DNA of 64,000 bases from Petrolisthes cinctipes (Eukaryota; Arthropoda; Malacostraca; Decapoda; Porcellanidae), in the NCBI GenBank assembly GCA_033782935.1, contig JAWQEG010000084.1, forward strand, positions 620,001-684,000, in the 5' to 3' direction. This document shows, piece by piece, positions 23,879 through 35,703 of this stretch (positions are counted from its first letter, which is position 1; every line of letters starts with the position of its first letter). The translations under genes and the position numbers were made by a program. The notes below the pieces were generated by a model. The model ran no database searches, was not told the origin of the DNA, and was given only the letters and a program-made list of their open reading frames with translations.

Positions 23879-25340
23879 GTGTTAGAGTATTTTCAAAATA
23901 CAGGCCAAAAACATACTGAAAATCGATCTTTTAGGTGCCCAAAAGTCGATATGTGCATGCATCTTCTGTACCCGTTTATATCTCAAATTCTGGCCCTAAA
24001 CACCCGAAAATTCGATATTTTGGGGTCCCAGAAGCGATCTGTACATGCCTACTCCGTGTTAGAGTATTTTCAAAATTCAGGCCCAAAACATGCTGAAAAT
24101 CGATATTTTTGGTGCCCAAAATCAATATGTGGATGTATCTTCTGTACCCGTTTATATCTCAAATTCAGGCTCAAAACACCCGAAAATTCAATATTTTGGG
24201 GTCCCAGAAGCAATCTGTACAGTGCTAGAATATTTTCAAAATATAGGCTAAAAACATGCTAAAAATCGATCTTTTAGGTACCAAAAAGTCGATATCTCAA
24301 ATTCAGTCCCAAAACACCCGAAAATTCGATATTTAGGGGTCCCAGAAGCGATCTGTACATGCCTACTCCGTGTTAGAGTATTTTCAAAATACATGCTCAA
24401 AACATACTGAAAATCGATCTTTTAGGTGCACAAAAGTCGATATGTGTATGCATCTTCAGTACCCGTTTATATCTCAAATTCAGGCTCAAAACACCCGAAA
24501 ATTCAATATTTTGGGGTCCCAGAAGCAATCTGTACATGCCTACTCAGTGTTAGAGTATTTTCAAAATACAGGCCCAAAACATGCTGAAAATCGATATTTT
24601 AGATGCCCAAAGTCAATATCTGCATGTATCTTCTGTACCCGTTTATATCTCAAATTCAGGCTCAAAACACCCGAAAATTCAATATTTTGGGGTCCCAGAA
24701 GCAATCTGTACATGCCTACACAGTGCTAGAATATTTTCAAAATATAGGCTAAAAACATGCTAAAAATCGACATTTTAGGTGCCAAAAAATCGATATCTCA
24801 AATTCAGTCCCAAAACACCCGAAAATTCGATATTTAGAGGTCCTACTCCGTGTTAGAGTATTTTCAAAATACAGGCCAAAAACATACTGAAAATCGATCT
24901 TTTAGGTGCCCAAAAGTCGATATGTGCATGCATCTTCTGTACCCGTTTATATCTCAAATTCTGGCCCTAAACACCCGAAAATTCGATATTTTGGGGTCCC
25001 AGAAGCGATCTGTACATGCCTACTCCGTGTTAGAGTATTTTCAAAATTCAGGCGCAAAACATGCTGAAAATCGATATTTTTGGTGCCCAAAGTCAATATG
25101 TGCATGTATCTTCTGTACCAGTTTATATCTCAAATTCAGGCTCAAAACACCCGAAAATTCAATATTTTGGGGTCCCAGAAGCAATCTGTACAGTGCTAGA
25201 ATATTTTCAAAATATAGGCAAAAAACATGCTAAAAATCGATCTTTTAGGTGCCAAAAAATCGATATCTCAAATTCAGTCCCAAAACACCCGAAAATTCGA
25301 TATTTAGGGGTCCCAGAAGCGATCTGTACATGCCTACTCC
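23879..25340 (+). repeat. Copy of the 18.6-20.1 kb segment (offset 5262)
   Basis: Monomer starts: A23879 B24056 C24222; A'24370 B'24547 C24723; A24850 B25027 C25193. The order and rare variants follow 18617-20078. C24723 again has the 21-bp deletion (127 bp). An inner period of 971 bp joins 23879 to 24850, and likewise 18617 to 19588. Confidence 0.85.
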
Positions 25341-27346
25341 GTGTTAGAGTATTTTCAAAATACATGCTCAAAACATACTGAAAATCGATCTTTTAGGTGC
25401 ACAAAAGTCGATATGTGCATGCATCTTCAGTACCCGTTTATATCTCAAATTCAGGCTCAAAACACCCGAAAATTTAATATTTTGGGGTCCCAGAAGCAAT
25501 CTGTACATGCCTACTCAGTGTTAGAGTATTTTCAAAATACAGGCCCAAAACATGCTAAAAATCGATATTTTAGATGCCCAAAGTCAATATGTGCATGTAT
25601 CTTCTGTACCCGTTTATATCTCAAATTCAGGCTCAAAACACCCGAAAATTCAATTTTTTGGGGTCCCAGAAGCAATCTGTACATGCCTACACAGTGCTAG
25701 AATATTTTCAAAATATAGGCTAAAAACATGCTAAAAATCGATATTTTAGGTGCCAAAAAATCGATATCTCAAATTCAGTCCCAAAACACCCGAAAATTCG
25801 ATATTTAGGGGTCCCAGAAGCGATCTGTACATGCCTACTCCGTGTTAGAGTATTTTCAAAATACATGCTCAAAACATACTGAAAATCGATCTTTTAGGTG
25901 CACAAAAGTCGATATGTGCATGTATCTTCAGTACCCGTTTATATCTCAAATTCAGGCTCAAAACACCCGAAAATTCGATATTTAGGGGTCCCTGAAGCGA
26001 TCTGTACATGCCTACTACGTGTTAGAGTATTTTCAAAATACATGCTCAAAACATACTGAAAATCGATCTTTTAGGTGCACAAAAGTCGATATGTGCATGC
26101 ATCTTCAGTACCCGTTTATATCTCAAATTCTGGCTCAAAACACCCGAAAATTAAATATTTTGGGGTCCCAGAAGCAATCTGTACATGCCTACACAGTGCT
26201 AGAATATTTTCAAAATATAGGCTAAAAACATGCTGAAAATCGACATTTTAGGTGCCAAAAAATCGATATCTCAAATTCAGTCCCCAAACACCCGAAAATT
26301 CGATATTAAGAGGTCCCAGAAGGTATCTGTACATGCCTACTCCGTGTTAGAGTATTTTCAAAATACAGGCCAAAAACATACTGAAAATCGATCTTTTAGG
26401 TGCACAAAAGTCGATATGTGCATGCATCTTCAGTACCCGTTTATATCTCAAATTCAGGCTCAAAACACCCGAAAATTCAATATTTTGGGGTCCCAGAAGC
26501 AATCTGTACATGCCTACTCAGTGTTAGAGTATTTTCAAAATACAGGCCCAAAACATGCTAAAAATCGATATTTTAGATGCCCAAAGTCAATATGTTCATG
26601 TATCTTCTGTACCCGTTTATATCTCAAATTCAGGCTCAAAACACCCGAAAATTCAATATTTTGGGGTCCCAGAAGCAATCTGTACATGCCTACACAGTGC
26701 TAGAATATTTTCAAAATATAGGCTAAAAACATGCTAAAAATCGATATTTTAGGTGCCAAAAAATCGATATCTCAAATTCAGTCCCAAAACACCCGAAAAT
26801 TCGATATTTAGGGGTCCCAGAAGCGATCTGTACATGCCTACTCCGTGTTAGAGTATTTTCAAAATACATGCTCAAAACATACTGAAAATCGATCTTTTAG
26901 GTGCACAAAAGTCGATATGTGCATGTATCTTCAGTACCCGTTTATATCTCAAATTCAGGCTCAAAACACCCGAAAATTCGATATTTAGGGGTCCCTGAAG
27001 CGATCTGTACATGCCTACTCAGTGTTAGAGTATTTTCAAAATACATGCTCAAAACATACTGAAAATCGATCTTTTAGGTGCACAAAAGTCGATATGTGCA
27101 TGCATCTTCAGTACCCGTTTATATCTCAAATTCTGGCTCAAAACACCCGAAAATTCAATATTTTGGGGTCCCAGAAGCAATCTGTACATGCCTACTCAGT
27201 GCTAGAATATTTTCAAAATATAGGCTAAAAACATGCTGAAAATCGACATTTTAGGTGCCAAAAAATCGATATCTCAAATTCAGTCCCCAAACACCCGAAA
27301 ATTCGATATTTAGAGGTCCCAGAAGGTATCTGTACATGCCTACTCC
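25341..27346 (+). repeat. Tandem pair of superunits of 1003 bp
   Basis: Monomer starts: A'25341 B'25518 C25694; A'25842 A'26019 C26196; A/A'26344 B'26521 C26697; A'26845 A'27022 C27199. The second six monomers repeat the first at 1003 bp. Shared rare variants are GATATTTTAGGTGCC in C25694 and C26697, GTCCCTGAAGCG at about 25990 and 26993, and AGTCCCCAAACACCC at about 26279 and 27282. The first part also continues the 5262-bp copy up to 26343. Confidence 0.85.
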
Positions 27347-28662
27347 GTGTTAGAGTATTTTCAAAATACAGGCCAAAAACATACTGAAAATCGATCTTTT
27401 AGGTGCCCAAAAGTCGATATGTGCATGCATCTTCTGTACCCGTTATATCTCAAATTCTGGCCCTAAACACCCGAAAATTCGATATTTTGCGGTCCCAGAA
27501 GCGATCTGTACATGCCTACTCCGTGTTAGAGTATTTTCAAAATTCAGGCCCAAAACATGCTGAAAATCGATATTTTTGGTGCCCAAAGTCAATATGTGCA
27601 TGTATCTTCTGTACCCGTTTATATCTCAAATTCAGGCTCAAAACACCCGAAAATTCAATATTTTGGGGTCCCAGAAGCAATCTGTACAGTGCTAGAATAT
27701 TTTCAAAATATAGGCTAAAAACATGCTAAAAATCGATCTTTTAGGTACCAAAAAGTCGATATCTCAAATTCAGTCCCACAACACCCGAAAATTCGATATT
27801 TAGGGGTCCCAGAAGCGATCTGTACATGCCTACTCCGTGTTAGAGTATTTTCAAAATACATGCTCAAAACATACTGAAAATCGATCTTTTAGGTGCACAA
27901 AAGTCGATATGTGCATGTATCTTCTGTACCCGTTTATATCTCAAATTCAGGCTCAAAACACCCGAAAATTCAATATTTTGGGGTCCAAGAAGCTATCTGT
28001 ACATGCCTACACAGTGCTAGAATATTTTCAAAATATAGGCTAAAAACATGCTAAAAATCGATCTTTTAGGTACCAAAAAGTCGATATCTCAAATTCAGTC
28101 CCAAAACACCCGAAAATTCGATATTTAGGGGTCCCAGAAGCGATCTGTACATGCCTACTCCGTGTTAGAGTATTTTCAAAATACATGCTCAAAACATACT
28201 GAAAATCGATCTTTTAGGTGCACAAAAGTCGATATGTGTATGCATCTTCAGTACCCGTTTATATCTCAAATTCAGGTTCAAAACACCCGAAAAATCAATA
28301 TTTTGGGGTCCCAGAAGCAATCTGTACATGCCTACTCAGTGTTAGAGTATTTTCAAAATACAGGCCCAAAACATGCTGAAAATCGATATTTTAGATGCCC
28401 AAAGTCAATATGTGCATGTATCTTCTGTACCCGTTTATATCTCAAATTCAGGCTCAAAACACCCGAAAATTCAATATTTTGGGGTCCCAGAAGCAATCTG
28501 TACATGCCTACACAGTGCTAGAATATTTTCAAAATATAGGCTAAAAACATGCTAAAAATCGACATTATAGGTGCCAAAAAATCGATATCTCAAATTCAGT
28601 CCCAAAACACCCGAAAATTCGATATTTAGAGGTCCCAGAAGGTATCTGTACATGCTTACTCC
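27347..28662 (+). repeat. HOR block, three units
   Basis: Monomer starts: A27347 B27523 C27689; A'27837 C28014; A'28162 B'28339 C28515. A27347 is 176 bp because CCCGTTATATC has lost one T. B27523 has the 10-bp deletion. C27689 and C28014 both read GGTACCAAAAAGTCG, which links them to each other and to the 15-17 kb and 19 kb units. Confidence 0.85.
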
Positions 28663-30699
28663 GTTTTAGAGTATTTTCAAAATACAGGCCAAAAACATAC
28701 TGAAAATCGATCTTTTAGGTGCCCAAAAGTCGATATGTGCATGCATCTTCTGTACCCGTTTATATCTCAAATTCTGGCCCTAAACATCCGAAAATTCGAT
28801 ATTTTGGGGTCCCAGAAGCGATCTGTACATGCCTACTCCGTGTTAGAGTATTTTCAAAATACATGCTCAAAACATACTGAAAATCGATCTTTTAGGAGCA
28901 CAAAAGTCGATTTGTGCATGCATCTTCAGTACCCGTTTATATCTCAAATTCAGGCTCAAAACACCCGAAAATTCAATATTTTGGGGTCCCAGAAGCAATA
29001 TGTACATGCCTACTCAGTGTCAGAGTATTTTCAAAATACAGGCCCAAAACATGCTGAAAATCGATATTAAATTTAGATGCCCAAACTCAATATGTGCATG
29101 TATTTTCTGTACCCGTTTATATCTCAAATTCAGGCTCAAAAAACCCCGAAAATTCAATATTTTGGGGTCCCAGAAGCAATCTGTACATGCCTACACAGTG
29201 CTAGAATATTTTCAAAATATAGGCTAAAAACATGCTAAAAATCGACATTTTAGGTGTAAAAAAATCGATATATCAAATTCAGTCCCAAAACACCCGAAAA
29301 TTCGATATTTAGAGGTCCCAGAAGGTATCTGTAAATGCCTACTCCGTGTTAGAGTAGTTTCAAAATACAGGCCAAAAACATACTAAAAATCGATCTTTTA
29401 GGTGCCCAAAAGTGGATATGTGCATGCATCTTCTGTACCCGTTTATATCTCAAATTCTGGCCCTAAACACCCGAAAATTCGATTTTTGGGGTCCCAGAAG
29501 CGATCTGTACATGCCTACTCCGTGTTAGAGTATTTTCAAAATACATGCTCAAAACAAACTGAAAATCGATCTTTTAGGTGCACAAAAGTCGATATGTGTA
29601 TGCATCTTCAGTACCCGTTTATATCTCAAATTCAGGCTCAAAACACCCGAAAATTCAATATTTTGGGGTCCCAGAAGCAATCTGTACATGCCTACTCAGT
29701 GTTAGAGTATTTTCAAAATTCAGGCCCAAAACATGCTGAAAATCGATATTTTTGGTGCCCAAAGTCAATATGTGCATGTATCTTCCGTACCCGTTTATAT
29801 CTCAAATTCAGGCTCAAAACACCCGAAAATTCAATATTTTGGGGTCCCAGAAGCAATCTGTACATGCCTACTCAGTGCTACAATATTTTCAAAATATAGG
29901 CTAAAAACATGCTAAAAATCGATCTTTTAGGTGCCAAAAAGTCGATATCTCAAATTCAGTCCCAAAACACCCGAAAATTCGATATTTAGGGGTCCCAGAA
30001 GCGATCTGTACATGCCTACTCCGTGTTACAGTATTTTCAAAATACATGCTCAAAACATACTGAAAATCGATCTTTTAGGTGCACAAAAGTCTATATGTGC
30101 ATGCATCTTCAGTACCCGTTTATATCTCAAATTCAGGCTCAAAACACCCGAAAATTCAATATTTTGGGGTCCCAGAAGCAATCTGTACATGCCTACTCAG
30201 TGTTAGAGTAATTTCAAAATACAGGCCCAAAACATGCTGAAAATCGATATTTTAGATGCCCAAAGTCAATATGTGCATGTATCTTCTGTACCCGTTTATA
30301 TCTCAAATTCTGGCCCTAAACACCCGAAAATTCGATATTTTGGGATCCCAGAAGCGATCTGTACATGCCTACTCCTTGTTAGAGTATTTTCAAAATTCAG
30401 GCCCAAAACATGCTGAAAATCGATATTTTTGGTGCCCAAAGTCAATATGTGCATGTATCTTCTGTACCCGTTTATATCTCAAATTCAGGCTCAAAACACC
30501 CGAAAATTCAATATTTTGGGGTCCCAGAAGCAATCTGTACATGCCTACTCAGTGCTAGAATATTTTCAAATTATAGGCTAAAAACATGCTAAAAATCGAT
30601 CTTTTAGGTGCCAAAAAGTCGATATCTCAAATTCAGTCCCAAAACACCCGAAAATTCGATATTTTGGGGTCCCAGAAGCGATCTGTACATGCCTACTCC
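28663..30699 (+). repeat. Three tetrameric HORs; first copy of the 5-kb register
   Basis: Monomer starts: A28663 A'28840 B'29017 C29198; A29346 A'29522 B29699 C29875; A'30023 B'30200 B30376 C30552. Lengths are 683, 677 and 677 bp. Rare markers are the AAAT insertion in B'29017, GAGTAGTTTC and AAAAGTGGATATG in A29346, CAAAACAAACTG in A'29522 and GTTACAGTATTTTC at 30023. The same markers recur about 5.0 kb and 9.96 kb to the right. Confidence 0.85.
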
Positions 30700-32703
30700 G
30701 TGTTAGAGTATTTTCAAAATACATGCTCAAAACATACTGAAAATCGATCATTTATGTGCACAAAAGTCGATATGTGCATGCATCTTCAGTACCCGTTTAT
30801 ATCTCAAATTCAGGCTCAAAACACCCGAAAATTCAATATTTTGGGGTCCCAGAAGCAATCTGTACATGCCTACTCAGTGTTAGAGTATTTTCAAAATACA
30901 GGCCCAAAACATGCTGAAAATCGATATTTTAGATGCACAAAGTCAATATGTGCATGTATCTTCTGTACCCGTTTATATCTCAAATTCAGGCTCAAAACAC
31001 CCGAAAATTCAATATTTTGGGGTCCCAGAAGCAATCTGTACATGCCTACACAGTGCTAGAATATTTTCAAAATATAGGCTAAAAACATGCTAAAAATCGA
31101 TCTTTTAAGTGCCAAAAAGTCGATATCTCAAATTCAGTCCCAAAACACCCGAAAATTCGATATTTAGGGGTCCCAGAAGCGATCTGTACATGCCTACTCC
31201 GTGTTAGAGTATTTTCAAAATACAGGCCAAAAACATACTGAAAATCGATCTTTTAGGTGCCCAAAAGTCGATATGTGCATGCATCTTCTGTACCAGTTTA
31301 TATCTCAAATTCTGGCCCTAAACACCCGAAAATTCGATATTTTGGGGTCCCAGAAGCGATCTGTACATGCCTACTCCGTGTTAGAGTATTTTCAAAATTC
31401 AGGCCCAAAACATGCTGAAAATCGATATTTTTGGTGCCCAAAGTCAATATGTGCATGTATCTTCTGTACCCGTTTATATCTCAAATTCAGGCTCAAAACA
31501 CCCGAAAATTCAATATTTTGGGGTCCCAGAAGCAATCTGTACATGCCTACTCAGTGCTAGAATATTTTCAAATTATAGGCTAAAAACATGCTAAAAATCG
31601 ATCTTTTAGGTGCCAAAAAGTCGATATCTCAAATTCAGTCCCAAAACACCCGAAAATTCGATATTTTGGGGTCCCAGAAGCGATCTGTACATGCCTACTC
31701 CGTGTTAGAGTATTTTCAAAATACATGCTCAAAACATACTGAAAATCGATCTTTTATGTGCACAAAAGTCGATATGTGCATGCATCTTCAGTACCCGTTT
31801 ATATCTCAAATTCAGGCTCAAAACACCCGAAAATTCAATATTTTGGGGTCCCAGAAGCAATCTGTACATGCCTACTCAGTGTTAGAGTATTTTCAAAATA
31901 CAGGCCCAAAACATGCTGAAAATCGATATTTTAGATGCACAAAGTCAATATGTGCATGTATCTTCTGTACCCGTTTATATCTCAAATTCAGGCTCAAAAC
32001 ACCCGAAAATTCAATATTTTGGGGTCCCAGAAGCAATCTGTACATGCCTACACAGTGCTAGAATATTTTCAAAATATAGGCTAAAAACATGCTAAAAATC
32101 GATCTTTTAAGTGCCAAAAAGTCGATATCTCAAATTCAGTCCCAAAACACCCGAAAATTCGATATTTAGGGGTCCCAGAAGCGATCTGTACATGCCTACT
32201 CCGTGTTAGAGTATTTTCAAAATACAGGCCAAAAACATACTGAAAATCGATCTTTTAGGTGCCCAAAAGTCGATATGTGCATGCATCTTCTGTACCCGTT
32301 TATATCTCAAATTCTGGCCCTAAACACCCGAAAATTCGATATTTTGGGGTCCCAGAAGCGATCTGTACATGCCTACTCCGTGTTAGAGTATTTTCAAAAT
32401 TCAGGCCCAAAACATGCTGAAAATCTATATTTTTGGTGCCCAAAGTCAATATGTGCATGTATCTTCTGTACCCGTTTATATCTCAAATTCAGCCTCAAAA
32501 CACCCGAAAATTCAATATTTTGGGGGCCCAGAAGCAATCTGTACATGCCTACCCAGTGCTAGAATATTTTAAAAATATAGGCTAAAAACATGCTAAAAAT
32601 CGATCTATTAGGTGCCAAAAAGTCGATATCTCAAATTCAGTCCCAAAACACTCGAAAATTCGATATGTAGGGGTCCCAGAAGCGATCTGTACATGCCTAC
32701 TCC
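30700..32703 (+). repeat. Four trimers; near-identical 1002-bp tandem duplication
   Basis: Monomer starts: A'30700 B'30877 C31053; A31201 B31378 C31554; A'31702 B'31879 C32055; A32203 B32380 C32556. The repeated section is about 30376-31377 against 31378-32379. Shared private variants are CAAATTATAGGC, GATTTTGGGG-type tails on C30552 and C31554, AGATGCACAAAG, TTTATGTGCAC and TTTTAAGTGCC. Few differences are visible, such as GATCATTTATG against GATCTTTTATG. Confidence 0.85.
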
Positions 32704-34348
32704 GTGTTAGAGTATTTTCAAAATACATGCTCAAAACATACTGAAAATCAATCTTTTAGGTGCACAAAAGTCGATATGTGCATGCATCTTCTGTACCCGT
32801 TTATATCTCAAATTCTGGCCTTAAACACCCGAAAATTCGATATTTTGGGGTCCCAGAAGCGATCTGTACATGCCTACTCCGTGTTAGAGTATTTTTTCAA
32901 AATTCAGGCCCAAAACATGCTGAAAATCGATATTTTTGGTGCCCAAAGTCAATATGTGCATGTATCTTCTGTACCCGTTTATATCTCAAATTCAGGCTCA
33001 AAACACCCGAAAATTCAATATTTTGGGGTCCCAGAAGCAATCTGTACAGTGCTAGAATATTTTCAAAATATAGGCCAAAAACATGCTAAAAATCGATCTT
33101 TTAGGTGCCAAAAAGTTGATATCTCAAATTCAGTCCCAAAACACCCGAAAATTCGATATTTAGGGGTCCCAGAAGCGATCTGTACATGCCTACTCCGTGT
33201 TAGAGTATTTTCAAAATACATGCTCAAAACATACTGAAAATCGATCTTTTAGGTGCACAAAAGTCGATATGTGCATGCATCTTCAGTACCCGTTTATATC
33301 TCAAATTCAGGCTCAAAACACCCGAAAATTCAATATTTTGGGGTCCCAGAAGCAATGTGTACATGCCTACACAGTGCTAGAATATTTTCAAAATATAGGC
33401 TAAAAACATGCTAAAAATCGACATTTTAGGTGCCAAAAAATCGATATCTCAAATTCAGTCACAAAACACCCGAAAATTCGATATTTAGAGGTCCCAGAAG
33501 GTATCTGTACATGCCTACTCCGTGTTAGAGTATTTTCAAAATACAGGCTAAAAACATACTGAAAATGGATCTTTTAGGTGCCCAAAAGTCGATATGTGCA
33601 TGCATCTTCTGTACCCGTTTATACCTCAAATTCTGGCCCTAAACACCCGAAAATTCGATATTTTGGGGTCCCAGAAGCGATCTGTACATGCCTACTCCGT
33701 GTTAGAGTATTTTCAAAATTCAGGCCCAAAACATGCTTAAAATCGATATTTTTGGTGCCCAAAGTCAATATGTGCATGTATCTTCTGTACCCGTTTATAT
33801 CTCAAATTCAGGCTCAAAACACCCGAAAATTCAATATTTTGGGGTCCCAGAAGCAATCTGTACATGCCTACTCAGTGCTAGAATATTTTCAAAATATAGG
33901 CTAAAAACATGCTAAAAATCGATCTTTTAGGTGCCAAAAAGTCGATATCTCAAAATTCAGTCCCAAAACACCCGAAAATTCGATATTTTGGGGTCCCAGA
34001 AGCGATCTGTACATGCCTACTCTGTGTTAGAGTATTTTCAAAATACATGCTTAAAACATACTGAAAATCGATCTTTTAGGTGCACAAAAGTCGATATGTG
34101 CATGCATCTTCAGTACCCGTTTATATCTCAAATTCAGGCTCAAAACACCCGAAAATTCAATATTTTGGGGTCCCAGAAGCAACCTGTACATGCCTACTCA
34201 GTGCTAGAATATTTTCAAAATATAGGCTAAAAACATGCTAAAAATCGATCTTTTAGGTGCCAAAAAATCGATATATCAAATTCAGTCCCAAAACACCCGA
34301 AAATTCGATATTTAGAGGTCCCAGAAGGTATCTGTACATGCCTACTCC
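32704..34348 (+). repeat. HOR block, four units
   Basis: Monomer starts: A32704 B32881 C33049; A'33197 C33374; A33522 B33699 C33875; A'34024 C34201. B32881 has two extra T (GTATTTTTTCAAAATTC), which extends the T run of the dyad site, plus the 10-bp deletion. C33875 is 149 bp (CTCAAAATTC) and has an A-type tail with GATATTTTGGGG. C34201 reads GATATATCAAATTC and so loses the EcoRV site. Confidence 0.85.
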
Positions 34349-35703
34349 GTGTTAGAGTAGTTTCAAAATACAGGCCAAAAACATACTAAAAATCGATCTT
34401 TTAGGTGCCCAAAAGTGGATATGTGCATGCATCTTCTGTACCCGTTTATATCTCAAATTCTGGCCGTAAACACCCGAAAATTCGATATTTTGGGGTCCCA
34501 GAAGCGATCTGTACATGCCTACTCCGTGTTCGAGTATTTTCAAAATACATGCTCAAAACAAACTGAAAATCGATCTTTTAGGTGCACAAAAGTCGATATG
34601 TGTATGCATCTTCAGTACCCGTTTATATCTCAAATTCAGGCTCAAAAAACCCGAAAATTCAATATTTTGGGGTCCCAGAAGCAATCTGTACATGCCTACT
34701 CAGTGTTAGAGTATTTTCAAAATTCAGACCCAAAACATGCTGAAAATCGATATTTTTGGTGCCCAAAGTCAATATGTGCATGTATCTTCTGTACCCGTTT
34801 ATATCTCAAATTCAGGCTCAAAACACCCGAAAATTCAATATTTTGGGGTCCCAGAAGCAATCTGTACATGCCTACTCAGTGCTACAATATTTTCAAAATA
34901 TAGGCTAAAAACATGCTAAAAATCGATCTTTTAGGTGCCAAAAAGTCGATATCTCAAATTCAGTCCCAAAACACCCGAAAATTCGATATTTAGGGGTCCC
35001 AGAAGCGATCTGTACATGCCTACTCCGTGTTACAGTATTTTCAAAATACATGCTCAAAACATACTGAAAATCGATCTTTTAGGTGCACAAAAGTCGATAT
35101 GTGCATGCATCTTCAGTACCCGTTTATATCTCAAATTCAGGCTCAAAACACCCGAAAATTCAATATTTTGGGGTCCCAGAAGCAATCTGTACATGCCTAC
35201 TCAGTGTTAGAGTATTTTCAAAATACAGGCCCAAAACATGCTGAAAATCGATATTTTAGATGCCCAAAGTCAATATGTGCATGTATCTTCTGTACCCGTT
35301 TATATCTCAAATTCTGGCCCTAAACACCCGAAAATTCGATATTTTGGGGTCCCAGAAGCGATCTGTACATGCCTACTCCGTGTTAGAGTATTTTCAAAAC
35401 TCAGGCCCAAAACATGCTGAAAATCGATATTTTAGATGCCCAAAGTCAATATGTGCATGTATCTTCTGTACCTGTTTATATCTCAAATTCAGGCTCAAAA
35501 CACCCGAAAATTCAATATTTTGGGGTCCCAGAAGCAATCTGTACATGCCTACACAGTGCTAGAATATTTTCAAAATATAGGCTAAAAACATGCTAAAAAT
35601 CGACATTTAAGGTGCCAAAAAATCGATATCTCAAATTCAGTCCCAAAACACCCGAAAATTAGATATTTAGAGGTCCCAGAAGGTATCTGTACATGCCTAC
35701 TCC
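34349..35703 (+). repeat. Second copy of the 5-kb register, two tetramers
   Basis: Monomer starts: A34349 A'34526 B34703 C34879; A'35027 B'35204 B'35380 C35556. The order and private variants match 29346 onward at offset about 5003 and 39307 onward at offset 4958. Markers are GAGTAGTTTC, AAAAGTGGATATG, CAAAACAAACTG and GTTACAGTATTTTC. C35556 has GACATTTAAGG, also found in C45633 and C47099. Confidence 0.85.
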
